This document shows, piece by piece, positions 21,857 to 29,357 of a stretch of 29,357 bases of DNA (the first letter of the stretch is position 1; each line of letters opens with the position of its first letter). Source of the DNA: Acidimicrobiales bacterium (GTDB lineage: Bacteria; Actinomycetota; Acidimicrobiia; Acidimicrobiales; Ilumatobacteraceae); contig JAURNB010000073.1 in NCBI GenBank assembly GCA_030830415.1, positions 1 through 29,357 on the forward strand, written 5' to 3'. The notes under the pieces were generated by a model that ran no database searches, was not told the DNA's origin, and was given only the letters and a program-made list of their open reading frames with translations. The position numbers were made by a program, and so were the translations under genes.

Positions 21857-23233
21857 CTACCACCAAGCCCTTTCGGCGTGAATATTTTCTACTGGTACGC
21901 CCGCTGCACGAGCACCTCTTTGCACAGCTTTCACGATTGATTCAGGGCCAGCAACAATGACTACACGCTGCACAAGGTCGGGAACAGTTTTTAAAAGGAC
22001 ATCAGCGCTGAAGGGGTCGGCAACTTTGAGAGCTGCTCGATGCCCAACAAGGGTATGAACCTTACCGTTACGTGCTGACGCAAGTGCTTCTAATTCCCGA
22101 ACATGTGACATTTCTTGTTCGGATGAAACGCGATACAAAATGATCGGCTCATGTTGAGGTTCGAGTTGTTCAAGGAACGACGTCACAGGACCAATTCCAA
22201 TTCCACCTCCGATGAGAAGCACCTTCTCTGAGTTCACTACATCGGGAGTGCACACACCGTAAGGACCTTCAACAATGACGCGAGTTCCTATTGCAATGTT
22301 CGTAAAGGCGTTGCTCGATTCGCCACGCGACTTCACGGTGAACCGCAGGCCAGCTGTAGTGGGCTGTGCAGAGAGTGAAAAGGGGTTCGCCTGCCACCAT
22401 CTCCCTTTTACTAATTGCCGCACTAAGTAAAACTGCCCGCCTTGTGCTTTGGCCTTTCGTAGGTGCGTACCCGACAGCACAACACTAGAAATACCCTCTG
22501 CTTCATGCGTTACTGCCGCTACGCGTAGCGGCCGAACAACTGCAACGAGGAAGCGGCCCCAGCGACTCCATGTCAACCAGACCACAAGAGCAAGGTGTAG
22601 CGCTACCCAAAAACCACGTGCCAGAGCTTCGTCGGCAAAGTCGGTTCCTAAAACAATTTGATGTGAAAATGAAGCCGCCAAACCGAAATAAGAAGTGAGA
22701 TGGACGAAGTACCACATCTCATATGACAGTTTGTTGCGAAACCACTTCAGTGAACTCAAAGTAACGATGAGAATGATGGCAGATCCAACAGTGGCGAGTG
22801 CCATATACGGTTCTTTGCCAGTTAATGACTTGACTGCATTAATGGCCCCATCGGGAATTGCCCAGGCCGCAACACTGAACGCAATGTGCAACGTAAGAAA
22901 AATTGCCATCGCTTCACCCAATAACCGATGCCAGTTCAACATCCGGTCGAGGCCGTAGCGTCGTTCTACCAGCGGCGTACGAGTAACGAGAATGAGCCCA
23001 AGAATTCCGGCTTCACTGCACAACAATCCGGTGAGCTGAGCAAGTGACGTATAGGTCTGTGCAGCAGAGTCTCCTAAAGCCGTAACCCCTCCGTGACGCG
23101 ACCAAAGACCCACCACCACGAGTGTGAGAGCACCAATAATGGCGCCCACATCTGTGTCGAGTACCCAACTTTCCCGGGGGGCGGGAAGTGGATGAACTTG
23201 CGACACAGAACTCGTAGGGGTGGGTCTGGTCAT
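21857..23233 (-). CDS. Ferric-reductase-like transmembrane flavocytochrome (bis-haem, FAD/NAD(P))
   Basis: A 458-residue membrane protein. The N-terminal half has about six hydrophobic segments with four His in the NOX/FRE haem pattern: H102 and H116 in one helix, H178 and H191 in another. The C-terminal half is a ferredoxin-reductase module: FAD site NPFSLSAQP (283-291), GPYG (323-326) and nucleotide motif IGGGIGIGPVTSFL (341-354), with VAGPESIVKAVQRGA near the end. It would pass electrons from cytosolic NAD(P)H through FAD and two haems to the outer face. The FMN-binding protein encoded next is the probable acceptor. The start is 11 nt after the stop of the secreted protein gene. Confidence 0.9.
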   Translation of the reverse strand: MTRPTPTSSVSQVHPLPAPRESWVLDTDVGAIIGALTLVVVGLWSRHGGVTALGDSAAQTYTSLAQLTGLLCSEAGILGLILVTRTPLVERRYGLDRMLNWHRLLGEAMAIFLTLHIAFSVAAWAIPDGAINAVKSLTGKEPYMALATVGSAIILIVTLSSLKWFRNKLSYEMWYFVHLTSYFGLAASFSHQIVLGTDFADEALARGFWVALHLALVVWLTWSRWGRFLVAVVRPLRVAAVTHEAEGISSVVLSGTHLRKAKAQGGQFYLVRQLVKGRWWQANPFSLSAQPTTAGLRFTVKSRGESSNAFTNIAIGTRVIVEGPYGVCTPDVVNSEKVLLIGGGIGIGPVTSFLEQLEPQHEPIILYRVSSEQEMSHVRELEALASARNGKVHTLVGHRAALKVADPFSADVLLKTVPDLVQRVVIVAGPESIVKAVQRGARAAGVPVENIHAERAWW

Positions 23234-23244
23234 GAAGTAGAAAC

Positions 23245-23892
23245 TTATGCGTTATTCGATGGCGTTACCGTGACCGAACCCTGCAGTGCAGGGGCATCGG
23301 ACATTGCTTCGCCATCTGGTCCATGCCCCATGCCGCGACCCATTCCTGGGCCACCATGACCACGAGGGCCACGACCCTCAGGGCCATGTGCAGGGCGAAC
23401 ATTGTTCACCATGTCAGTGACACGAGTCTTGAACTCAGCAAGCTTCGCATCGGCCTCTGCTTGAGTGTGCTCACCAGAAGCAACCTCTTCATCGAGATGA
23501 GCCTTAAACTCAGCAACAAGAGCATCGGTCACCTTCGTGATATCAACACCCTTAGCTTTCGCAATGTCAGCAAGTGACTTCGCCGCAAGTTCAGTCTTCA
23601 ACTCTTCAGCAGTGACACCAAGAACCTTGGCAGCAGCTTCAAGCTTCGGACCTTTTTCCTTGGCACCAGTGCTTGACGCACCAACCGAAGGAACTTGGAT
23701 GGTGTCTGACAGTGTGACTACTGCCGACTTCGCCAAGGCAGCGGAACTGCCCTGAACATTTGTTGGGGAGTTGTTTGCTTGTGCTCCGGCAAAGCCGGGA
23801 ACTCCGAGGGCAAGGCCGGTAACCAAGCCACCGGCGATTCCTGCGGCCACACTTGCAGCAACAATGCTTTTCTTCAAGTTTGTCTTTTTCAT
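23245..23892 (-). CDS. Secreted protein with LGVTAEELK helical domain and Gly/His-rich tail
   Basis: About 215 residues. A Sec-type signal peptide (KKTNLKKSIVAASVAAGIAGG..., cleavage near AGAQA) begins at ATG 23892, which has AGGAGAA 4 nt upstream; the frame further upstream has no such signal. The mature part holds a helical segment (AAAKVLGVTAEELKTELAAKSLADIAKAKGVDITKVTDALVAEFKAHL) of a type frequent in secreted proteins of Gram-positives. The C-terminal tail is rich in Gly, Pro, His and Arg (PEGRGPRGHGGPGMGRGMGHGPDG) and might bind metal. It is first in an operon with the flavocytochrome, FMN-binding protein and ApbE. Function unknown; a role in metal or electron handling outside the cell is inference. 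Confidence 0.78.
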   Translation of the reverse strand: MKKTNLKKSIVAASVAAGIAGGLVTGLALGVPGFAGAQANNSPTNVQGSSAALAKSAVVTLSDTIQVPSVGASSTGAKEKGPKLEAAAKVLGVTAEELKTELAAKSLADIAKAKGVDITKVTDALVAEFKAHLDEEVASGEHTQAEADAKLAEFKTRVTDMVNNVRPAHGPEGRGPRGHGGPGMGRGMGHGPDGEAMSDAPALQGSVTVTPSNNA

Positions 23893-23964
23893 TGGATTCT
23901 CCTGTGTTGGGGGGCGGATGCCCTTTGACAAAAGACACTTTCGTGGTCGTTCCTAGAGATTCTC

Positions 23965-24013
23965 TAAGAAAAGAGTAAGAGAACTGTAAGAAGCAATCTC
24001 AGGTTTGTCTAAG
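23965..24013 (-). promoter_or_regulatory. Triple direct repeat with 11-bp period, response-regulator-type site
   Basis: On the plus strand TAAG occurs at 23965, 23976 and 23987, exactly 11 bp apart, with extended similarity (TAAGAAAAGAG, TAAGAGAACTG, TAAGAAGCAAT). On the coding strand this reads as CTTAC/CTTAG boxes. A fourth TAAG lies at 24010, about two turns further. Direct repeats at one-turn spacing upstream of a promoter are the usual target of OmpR/PhoB-type response regulators. A near-palindrome TAGAGATTCTCTA (23954-23966) overlaps the promoter-proximal repeat. Confidence 0.6.
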
Positions 24014-24021
24014 TTGCCAAA

Positions 24022-24038
24022 CCCTTATGAAATAAGGG
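24022..24038. terminator. Possible weak terminator after the FAD dehydrogenase gene
   Basis: Perfect 7-bp inverted repeat CCCTTAT / ATAAGGG with a 3-nt loop, 15 nt beyond the stop of the FAD gene on the minus strand. Only TTT follows, so termination strength is doubtful. It may instead belong to the control region of the next operon. Confidence 0.4.
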
Positions 24039-24052
24039 CCAGAAACAACGAT

Positions 24053-25459
24053 TTAGGCATGGAAAGTGGTCGCCACGGACCTGCCTGCAATCCGGCCAAA
24101 GGTGGCCCCGTTCGATAGCGAGTTGCCGCTACCCACATAACGGTCGCCAATAATGCCACCGGTACATTCACCTGCCCCATACAAGCCCGGAATCACTTCT
24201 CCAATGTCGTTGAGTACACGTGCTTGACTATCGATACGCATCCCTACTGCGGTGAAGCACAATGTTGCGGGCCGCACTTCTGCACCATAAAAAAGTGGGT
24301 ACTCAAGTGGGCGCAAAAACTTTTCTTCTTTGTTGTAATCATCGACACCTGCGTGTGCGCCAGCGTTGTAACGCGCAATAGTTCCTGCAAGCTTGTCTTG
24401 AGGAAGACCGAGTTCTTGTGCAAGGCCTTCAATGGTACTGCTCGATTTAATGCGACCAGCTTTCACCATGTCTTCCACCATGATTGCATTCCAGTTTGCA
24501 TTGTGGCGCTCGGCACCGCGCCCAGGAATTGCTTGTTTATATGTTGCAACTTGTGGCCCGCGTTCTGGGTGCAGCACGAGGTCATCGAAAATAACGTACG
24601 CAACATCTCCCTGTGCGCGCATAAAACCATCCATTACGCCATACGGTGCCGACTCGGTTCCGAAACGTTGACCATATTTATTCACCAAGACCATCCAACC
24701 CGGCAAAAAAGGTTCAACAGCATTAATAAAGTTGGGGTGCAACAAACGCAAACCGCGATTATGACCAATGATTTGAGCATTTAATGGCTCAACAAAATCG
24801 AGCGCATCGCCACGCGCACCATCGGCACCGATGTACCACAACCAGTCGCCCATCGCTGCAGCTGCTGGGTACAACTCAGCAAGGCGATCTTTGTTCAACG
24901 AAAAACCGCCCGATGCAACGATGACTGCACCTGCACGAATTTCATCGTCACCTACTGCAACTCCTACTACCCGACCATTTTCAACAAGCAATCTGTTCAC
25001 TCGTTGGCCAAGTGCAATATCAATATCGCGCTCACGTGCCTTTGCATGTAGCGCATCAATAATTCCTTGACCATTGTTCACGGCACAGTGGCATCGTGGA
25101 ACTATTTCTCCACCACCAAAAATAAGATCGTCGTGAAACTGCACACCAAGGTCACCTAACCAATCAACAGCAGGTCCCGCTTCATTGCAGTACGTACGCA
25201 CAACTCCTGCTTCCACCATCCATTGGTTGATGGCCATGTAGTCGTTAAACAATGCATCGGCGGTATCGCTAATGCCGGCTGCTTCTTGAAAACGCGTTGG
25301 TGCACCCATCACAATGCCACCCGAGAGTCGTGACGAACCGCCAACAACTCCTTCACTCTCTGCAATCAGAACGCGCTTTAATCCATGTTCCCAGGCACTG
25401 TTTGCAGCAGCCAAGCCGGCAATACCAGAGCCAATTACTACGACATCAACATCGTTCAT
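24053..25459 (-). CDS. FAD-dependent oxidoreductase (fumarate reductase / ketosteroid dehydrogenase type flavoprotein)
   Basis: A 468-residue flavoprotein. The N-terminal dinucleotide motif VVVIGSGIAGLAAA is at residues 6-19, followed by ESEGVVGGSSRLSGGIVMGAP. The FAD-binding C-terminal part has the typical GLYGAGECTGGIIGDRYVGSGNSLSNGATFGRIAG. The layout belongs to the FAD_binding_2 family (fumarate reductase flavoprotein subunit, 3-ketosteroid delta-1-dehydrogenase, urocanate reductase). It has no signal peptide and no haem motifs, so it is cytosolic. The substrate cannot be named. The start at 25459 has a GGGGG-type Shine-Dalgarno and sits 31 nt after the stop of the molybdopterin oxidoreductase gene; the frame upstream overlaps that gene. 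Confidence 0.88.
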   Translation of the reverse strand: MNDVDVVVIGSGIAGLAAANSAWEHGLKRVLIAESEGVVGGSSRLSGGIVMGAPTRFQEAAGISDTADALFNDYMAINQWMVEAGVVRTYCNEAGPAVDWLGDLGVQFHDDLIFGGGEIVPRCHCAVNNGQGIIDALHAKARERDIDIALGQRVNRLLVENGRVVGVAVGDDEIRAGAVIVASGGFSLNKDRLAELYPAAAAMGDWLWYIGADGARGDALDFVEPLNAQIIGHNRGLRLLHPNFINAVEPFLPGWMVLVNKYGQRFGTESAPYGVMDGFMRAQGDVAYVIFDDLVLHPERGPQVATYKQAIPGRGAERHNANWNAIMVEDMVKAGRIKSSSTIEGLAQELGLPQDKLAGTIARYNAGAHAGVDDYNKEEKFLRPLEYPLFYGAEVRPATLCFTAVGMRIDSQARVLNDIGEVIPGLYGAGECTGGIIGDRYVGSGNSLSNGATFGRIAGRSVATTFHA

Positions 25460-25490
25460 ATAACCCCCAAAACAATCTCTTATGGCGACG

Positions 25491-27527
25491 TTATGCCGCA
25501 AAGACCTGTACCAACGTGTCGTGGTAACTCACTCCGCCACCCCAATCGGTATGTGCATCGCTCGTGAGATCGTTCACATTGCCTGAATTCACAAGGCTTG
25601 CGTCCCACCAGCCGAAGGGAACAGCCACCACGCCTACAGGTAAACGAGTACTTATTTTGACGGGCAACAACATTTCACCGCGCTCATTCACCACACGCGC
25701 CGCTGCGCCATTGTCGAGCCCTCTCGCAGCAGCATCGCTTGCACACATTTCTACGTAAGGGCCCTCTTCGCGTGGGCCGTGCTGTGGCAAATGCGAATAG
25801 CTGGTATTCAAGAAACGTGTGTGCTGTTTTGGCGTCAGCATGACCAAAGGAAACTCGGCCGAACCCTTGCGCGACGATGACTGCACGTATGTAGGAATAG
25901 ATGGAAGACCTCGAGATGCAAGATCTTTGCTCATCAACTGCGCTTTGCCCGATGCGGTACCAAATATGCCGTCGGAGAAAAGAACTTCATCAATGTTTGG
26001 TAATGGAACAAACCCATCACGCTGCAATCGTTCAATATCTAAACCATGCAGTGCAGAAGCAATGAGAGAATCGTCGCTTTCAAATAACTCAGGTTCGGTG
26101 TAACCCATTGCAGTTGCAAGACGACGGAAGAGCTCGGTGTTCGGTATGCACTCGCCCACGGGTGCAATTGCCGCTTCATTCCAACCTAAATACAAATGTC
26201 CCCATGCCGGCACCACATCGCGTTGTTCTATTTGCATTGCTGCCGGGAAAATGACGTCGGCATATTTTGCGGTATCGGTAAGAAACTGTTCACTCACCAC
26301 GGTAAACAAATCTTCGCGCAACAAACCTTCGCGAGTCAGCGCACTGTTCGGACAAGTTAGAACAGGGTTGCCATTCCATACATAAAGCACTGTTACCGCT
26401 GGCGCCAATGAACTGTTTGTAAGTACTTGACCCAACTGCGTAAAAGGCAATGCCCGCCGTGTTTTTCCCTGTGCTAGGTGCTCGGAATCAAAAACGGAAT
26501 CGTCAACGAAGTCGTTGAACCACGAGCCCATACTGCGCGATAGCCCGCCACCGCGATGCTTCCACGAACCCGTGAGCGTTGGCAAGCACGCCATGGTGCG
26601 AAACAACATTGCGCCATTTTCTCTGTGCTCAGCGCCAATCATGGTACGAATAAATGCGGGCTGTGCACTTGCGTATTCACAAGCAAATGTTTCGATGTCG
26701 TCAGCAGATACACCGCACTCTGCTGCTGCACGCTCGGGCGTCCATTCCACAACTTCTGCTGCGAGTTCCGCAAAACCTTCGGTGTGTTGCGCAACAAAGT
26801 CGTCGTCACATAATTCGTCGCGAATAATGACATGCATCATGGCAAGCATCAATGCAGTGTCGGTGCCGGGGAACGGTTGAATAAACCAATCGGCTTCGTC
26901 GGCAGTGATGGTACGAATGGGGTCAACTACCACAACTTTTGCACCCTTACTGCGCGCCTCTTCAATAAATGGCCACAGGTGCCTATTGGTGAGCCGAGTA
27001 TTTGTTCCCCACAACACGATGTACGCGGCATCGACAATACGCATGGGGTTGGTGCTGCGCCCAGAACCAGTGGTTGCTGCGAAGCCATTCTTGGCAACGC
27101 TTCCGCACAGCGCGCCCGTGGTGACCGAAGACCCCATTCGTGCAAAGAGCCTCCGATCGAGTGACGACATCTGTAATAACCCTTGGTTCCCTGCCGACGA
27201 CCATGGCAATACGGTTTCGCCTCCGTACTTGTTGATTGCCTCATGAGTCTTTTGCGCCACAAGCGCCAACGCTTCACTCCACGTTGCTTTGCGAAAGACA
27301 CCTTCACCTTTTGCTCCATCGCGCACGAGCGGGGTTGTTATACGTTGCGGGCTGTAGACCCGCTCCACAAAATGGTTGACCTTGGGGCACAGTTCCCCTT
27401 GCGAATACGGATGGGCAGGGTTTCCGCGCATTTTGACCGCCACACCACCCTCTACCGTCACGTGCCAGCCACATGAATCGGGGCAGTCATGATGGCATGT
27501 GCCTAGTACAAGGGTTTCCTGTGTCAC
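25491..27527 (-). CDS. Molybdopterin-dependent oxidoreductase with N-terminal [4Fe-4S] cluster
   Basis: A 678-residue enzyme of the DMSO-reductase family. Cluster ligands are C11, C15, C19 and C47 (CHHDCPDSC...GELCPK). The probable Mo ligand is C141 in TTGALCGSVAKNG, encoded by TGC, not Sec. The bis-MGD binding regions are recognisable: VLWGTNTRLTNRHLWPFIEEARSKGAKVVVVDPIRT and, at the C-terminus, MLTPKQHTRFLNTSYSHLP. No Tat signal precedes the cluster, so it is probably cytosolic. The family includes thiosulfate/polysulfide reductase, formate dehydrogenase-like and other catabolic oxidoreductases; the exact substrate is not decidable here. GTG start. It lies in an operon with an FAD dehydrogenase. 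Confidence 0.9.
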   Translation of the reverse strand: MTQETLVLGTCHHDCPDSCGWHVTVEGGVAVKMRGNPAHPYSQGELCPKVNHFVERVYSPQRITTPLVRDGAKGEGVFRKATWSEALALVAQKTHEAINKYGGETVLPWSSAGNQGLLQMSSLDRRLFARMGSSVTTGALCGSVAKNGFAATTGSGRSTNPMRIVDAAYIVLWGTNTRLTNRHLWPFIEEARSKGAKVVVVDPIRTITADEADWFIQPFPGTDTALMLAMMHVIIRDELCDDDFVAQHTEGFAELAAEVVEWTPERAAAECGVSADDIETFACEYASAQPAFIRTMIGAEHRENGAMLFRTMACLPTLTGSWKHRGGGLSRSMGSWFNDFVDDSVFDSEHLAQGKTRRALPFTQLGQVLTNSSLAPAVTVLYVWNGNPVLTCPNSALTREGLLREDLFTVVSEQFLTDTAKYADVIFPAAMQIEQRDVVPAWGHLYLGWNEAAIAPVGECIPNTELFRRLATAMGYTEPELFESDDSLIASALHGLDIERLQRDGFVPLPNIDEVLFSDGIFGTASGKAQLMSKDLASRGLPSIPTYVQSSSRKGSAEFPLVMLTPKQHTRFLNTSYSHLPQHGPREEGPYVEMCASDAAARGLDNGAAARVVNERGEMLLPVKISTRLPVGVVAVPFGWWDASLVNSGNVNDLTSDAHTDWGGGVSYHDTLVQVFAA

Positions 27528-27563
27528 CTGCCTATCTTGGCACCTCGTTATGCTGAAGCGCAG

Positions 27564-28400
27564 ATGATTTCTTTAATAGCAGCCCAGCGAGCAACGGGGG
27601 CCTGGAACTGGTTGCGCGACGAGGGGCTGCTCATTGTGGCCATTACCTCGGGGGCCTTCTTTTTCACTCGGGCCATTGGGCTGGTGTCGAACTACCAAGC
27701 CGATCGCCTGAAGCGGCAACGAGCCGAAGCCGACCCACTTGGCCATAACGCCATCGGTGCATACCAAGGGGCACTACTTGGTGCTGCCCGCTGGGGCGTC
27801 AACTTCACCATCGCCACTGTGGCCTTTGTATGGACCCTGTTGCTCCTCAACTTGCCAGCAGCAGCCGTGGTGCCATTGGTGTCCATTGTGGGTGCGGGTC
27901 TTGGTTTCGGTGCTCAGCAAATTGTCGGTGACGTACTCGCTGGCATCTTCATTATTTCCGAACGCCAATTTGGCGTGGGCGATGTGGTGCGCGTAGGGCC
28001 ACTCGTACCCGTGGGCTGGATTGAAGGTCGCGTTGAGGAAGTTACTTTGCGCGTTACCAAAATTCGCACCTTTGACGGAGACCTCGTCACCATTGCCAAC
28101 GGTGGCCTGCGCCAAACCGTCAACCTTTCACGCGACTGGGCTCGCGTGCTCATCAACATTCCTGTGTCACGCGAAGCCGACCTCGATGCCGCCATTGAAA
28201 TGCTCAACCGCATTGGTCACGATATTTCTCAAGACCCCGAATGGGCACCGCTCATATTGGAGCAACCTGTGGTTTCAGGTGTAGAAGACATTGGCGCTGA
28301 AACAATTGAACTCCGTTTTGCCGGTCGCACGCTTCCTGCACAGCAATGGAAAGTAGCTCGCGAGATTCGTCATCGCATTGCTATTGAAGGTGCCCCATGA
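27564..28400 (+). CDS. MscS-type mechanosensitive ion channel
   Basis: A 278-residue small-conductance mechanosensitive channel. Three membrane segments lie at about residues 21-41, 80-100 and 102-128. The third holds the pore helix: PLVSIVGAGLGFGAQQIVGDVLAGIFIISE, with Gly/Ala packing and the family's GxGFGAQ pattern. It is followed by the beta domain (FGVGDVVRVG...GRVEEVTLRVTKIRTFDGDLVTIANGGLRQTVNLSRD). It opens under membrane tension to release osmolytes. The start is uncertain: ATG 27564 is preferred, but a TTG at 27537 is in frame. It is divergent from the Mo-enzyme gene, and its stop overlaps the next start (ATGA). Confidence 0.92.
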   Translation: MISLIAAQRATGAWNWLRDEGLLIVAITSGAFFFTRAIGLVSNYQADRLKRQRAEADPLGHNAIGAYQGALLGAARWGVNFTIATVAFVWTLLLLNLPAAAVVPLVSIVGAGLGFGAQQIVGDVLAGIFIISERQFGVGDVVRVGPLVPVGWIEGRVEEVTLRVTKIRTFDGDLVTIANGGLRQTVNLSRDWARVLINIPVSREADLDAAIEMLNRIGHDISQDPEWAPLILEQPVVSGVEDIGAETIELRFAGRTLPAQQWKVAREIRHRIAIEGAP

Positions 28401-28726
28401 GACGCATTGGTCGCGCCACCATCGCCTCGGCAGTTGTCTTTGGGGCTTCTCTCACTACGTGGATTCTGCAACGCCCCAGCGACTCTCCCGCTCCCGCAAG
28501 CATTCCGTGGCCCGATGTGAGCTGGGTCATTGTTACTACCACCTCCACGCTGCCAAAAGAAACGACGAGCAAGCCCGAGCCCACCACCACTGAAGAAAAG
28601 CCCGCACCTACCACGATGGAAACAACGACATCGATAGACACGTCTTCAACTCTGCCTGAAACGCAAACTACCGCAGTAGCCGAAACCTCACCAGAGACTT
28701 CAACCACTGCGGTAGCAGCGAATTAG
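28397..28726 (+). CDS. Membrane-anchored Thr/Pro/Glu-rich hypothetical protein
   Basis: A 109-residue protein with an N-terminal hydrophobic segment (IGRATIASAVVFGASLTTWIL, signal or anchor). A low-complexity tail follows that is rich in Thr, Ser, Pro and Glu (TTTSTLPKETTSKPEPTTTEEKPAPTT...). No domain is recognised. The tail would lie outside the cell and could be a spacer or stalk. It overlaps the MscS gene by 4 nt and is likely co-translated, so a function with the channel at the envelope is possible but unproven. It converges on pstS, with 25 nt of AT-rich sequence between them. Confidence 0.7.
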   Translation: MRRIGRATIASAVVFGASLTTWILQRPSDSPAPASIPWPDVSWVIVTTTSTLPKETTSKPEPTTTEEKPAPTTMETTTSIDTSSTLPETQTTAVAETSPETSTTAVAAN

Positions 28727-28751
28727 TTATTACTTATTCAATACGTAGTAC

Positions 28752-29357
28752 TTATGCGCCGATCTTTGCAGCAATTGCCTTCGAGATGGTGACCAAGCTT
28801 GCTGGAAGTGCGGCGTAGCCCTTGATTTCAGCAACTTCTGGAGCACATGTATCGAGCACGTAGTTCACGTAGCTTTTCGCAATGGCGTTGTCTGCAGAGG
28901 TTCCATAGGCTGCGGTGTTAGCCATACCGTATGAAATTGCGGTGATGGGGTACGCGCCTGCAACTGTGTTGTCATAGTTGAAGGTAACAATGCCTGTTGT
29001 CGAGTCGACCGCAGCTGCACCAACTGCCAACGAAGCTCCTGCAGAACTACCGGCAATGAATTCGCCAGCACCATTTTTGATTTTTGCTGACACGATTGGC
29101 TTACCAGCAGTTTGACGCTCATTGATGAACGACACTTCTGCGTAACCGATTCCGCCATCTTTGCTCATCACGCCGTTAGCAACACCGTCGTTACCTTGGG
29201 CTGCAACGAATGAACCATCGGTAGGAACTGTTCCTGGGAAAGCACTGTCGAATGCATCGCTTGTTGCCTTCGTCCAAATGGTTGGTTGGGTCTTGTTCAA
29301 GTAGTTTGCAAAGTTGTTGGTGGTACCAGAGGTCTCTTTGCGCTTGTACACAGTGAT
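28752..29357 (-). CDS. pstS: Phosphate ABC transporter substrate-binding protein PstS, C-terminal part
   Basis: 201 residues of coding sequence open at the right window edge; the N-terminal part lies outside. The segment V-Y-K-R-K-E-T-S-G-T-T-N-N-F matches the phosphate-binding loop (usually RxDGSGTT) of PstS, followed by NYLNKTQPTIW. The later motifs SFVAAQGNDGVANGVMSKDGGIGYAEVSFI and AYPITAISYGM are characteristic. It binds phosphate outside the membrane for the PstCAB importer, and its genes are usually under phosphate-starvation control. The stop is TAA. It lies about 8 kb from the PhnY/PhnZ-like pair, which would release phosphate. Confidence 0.9.
   Translation of the reverse strand: MTVYKRKETSGTTNNFANYLNKTQPTIWTKATSDAFDSAFPGTVPTDGSFVAAQGNDGVANGVMSKDGGIGYAEVSFINERQTAGKPIVSAKIKNGAGEFIAGSSAGASLAVGAAAVDSTTGIVTFNYDNTVAGAYPITAISYGMANTAAYGTSADNAIAKSYVNYVLDTCAPEVAEIKGYAALPASLVTISKAIAAKIGA

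Noticed and set aside
25491..27527. Second selenoprotein in the molybdopterin oxidoreductase
   Set aside because: Formate dehydrogenases often use Sec at the Mo ligand, but here position 141 is a TGC Cys codon and the frame has no internal TGA.
1..29357. tRNA genes, CRISPR arrays, insertion sequences, prophage or origin signals
   Set aside because: No tRNA-like cloverleaf, spaced repeat array, transposase, integrase or DnaA-box cluster was recognised on reading; short RNA genes could still have been missed.

Overview
The window looks like a chromosomal segment of a moderate-GC actinobacterium, most plausibly an aquatic member of the Acidimicrobiia. The evidence is the gene content: long-type inositol-3-phosphate synthase, PPOX/FDOR-like split-barrel protein, DUF4916 and DUF3054 proteins, Nei/Fpg-like glycosylase and haloalkane dehalogenase. 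Genes are packed very tightly, with 1-4 nt start/stop overlaps and convergent genes almost touching, and many starts look leaderless. The taxonomic call is inference. No tRNA, rRNA, CRISPR array, transposase or phage gene was seen.

Layout. 1-522: C-terminal part of a 1-Cys peroxiredoxin. 535-1668: a NadR-type adenylyltransferase diverging from a nitroreductase. 1673-2604: a two-gene carboxymuconolactone-decarboxylase/AhpD-like operon. Its second gene reads through an in-frame UGA that sits in a CxxU motif and is followed by a textbook bacterial SECIS hairpin, so it is a strong selenoprotein candidate. 2618-6314: ABC exporter ATPase, double-FtsX permease and a split-barrel oxidoreductase. 6319-8136: Nei/Fpg-like glycosylase, a small unknown protein and a DUF4916 NUDIX-like protein. 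8223-13341: O-acetylhomoserine sulfhydrylase (metY) with a palindromic operator over its -35 box, and the ilvBNC operon with a complete attenuator (a leader peptide ending in a valine run, then hairpins). 13358-14951: haloalkane dehalogenase plus TetR regulator, with a palindrome on the -10 box. 14952-17268: folD and ino1. 17299-19136: MFS exporter and DUF3054 membrane protein. 19291-20600: a PhyH dioxygenase/HD-domain pair that matches the PhnY/PhnZ oxidative phosphonate pathway at nearly every active-site position. 20587-23892: an extracytoplasmic flavin electron-transfer operon (secreted protein, bis-haem ferric-reductase-like flavoprotein, FMN-binding protein, ApbE) behind a triple 11-bp direct repeat. 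24053-27527: a molybdopterin oxidoreductase with an FAD dehydrogenase. 27564-28726: an MscS channel with a Thr-rich anchored protein. 28752-29357: the C-terminal part of PstS.

The most unusual signals are: (1) the Sec-containing AhpD-like protein beside a paralogue that has lost the redox motif; (2) the PhnY/PhnZ-like pair; (3) the ilv attenuator with a probably leaderless leader peptide; (4) the metY operator centred on its -35 box; (5) a recurrent promoter layout of a TAnnnT-like box 6-7 nt before the start codon; (6) a roughly 49-bp palindromic repeat with a conserved loop, found at the 3' ends of three genes.
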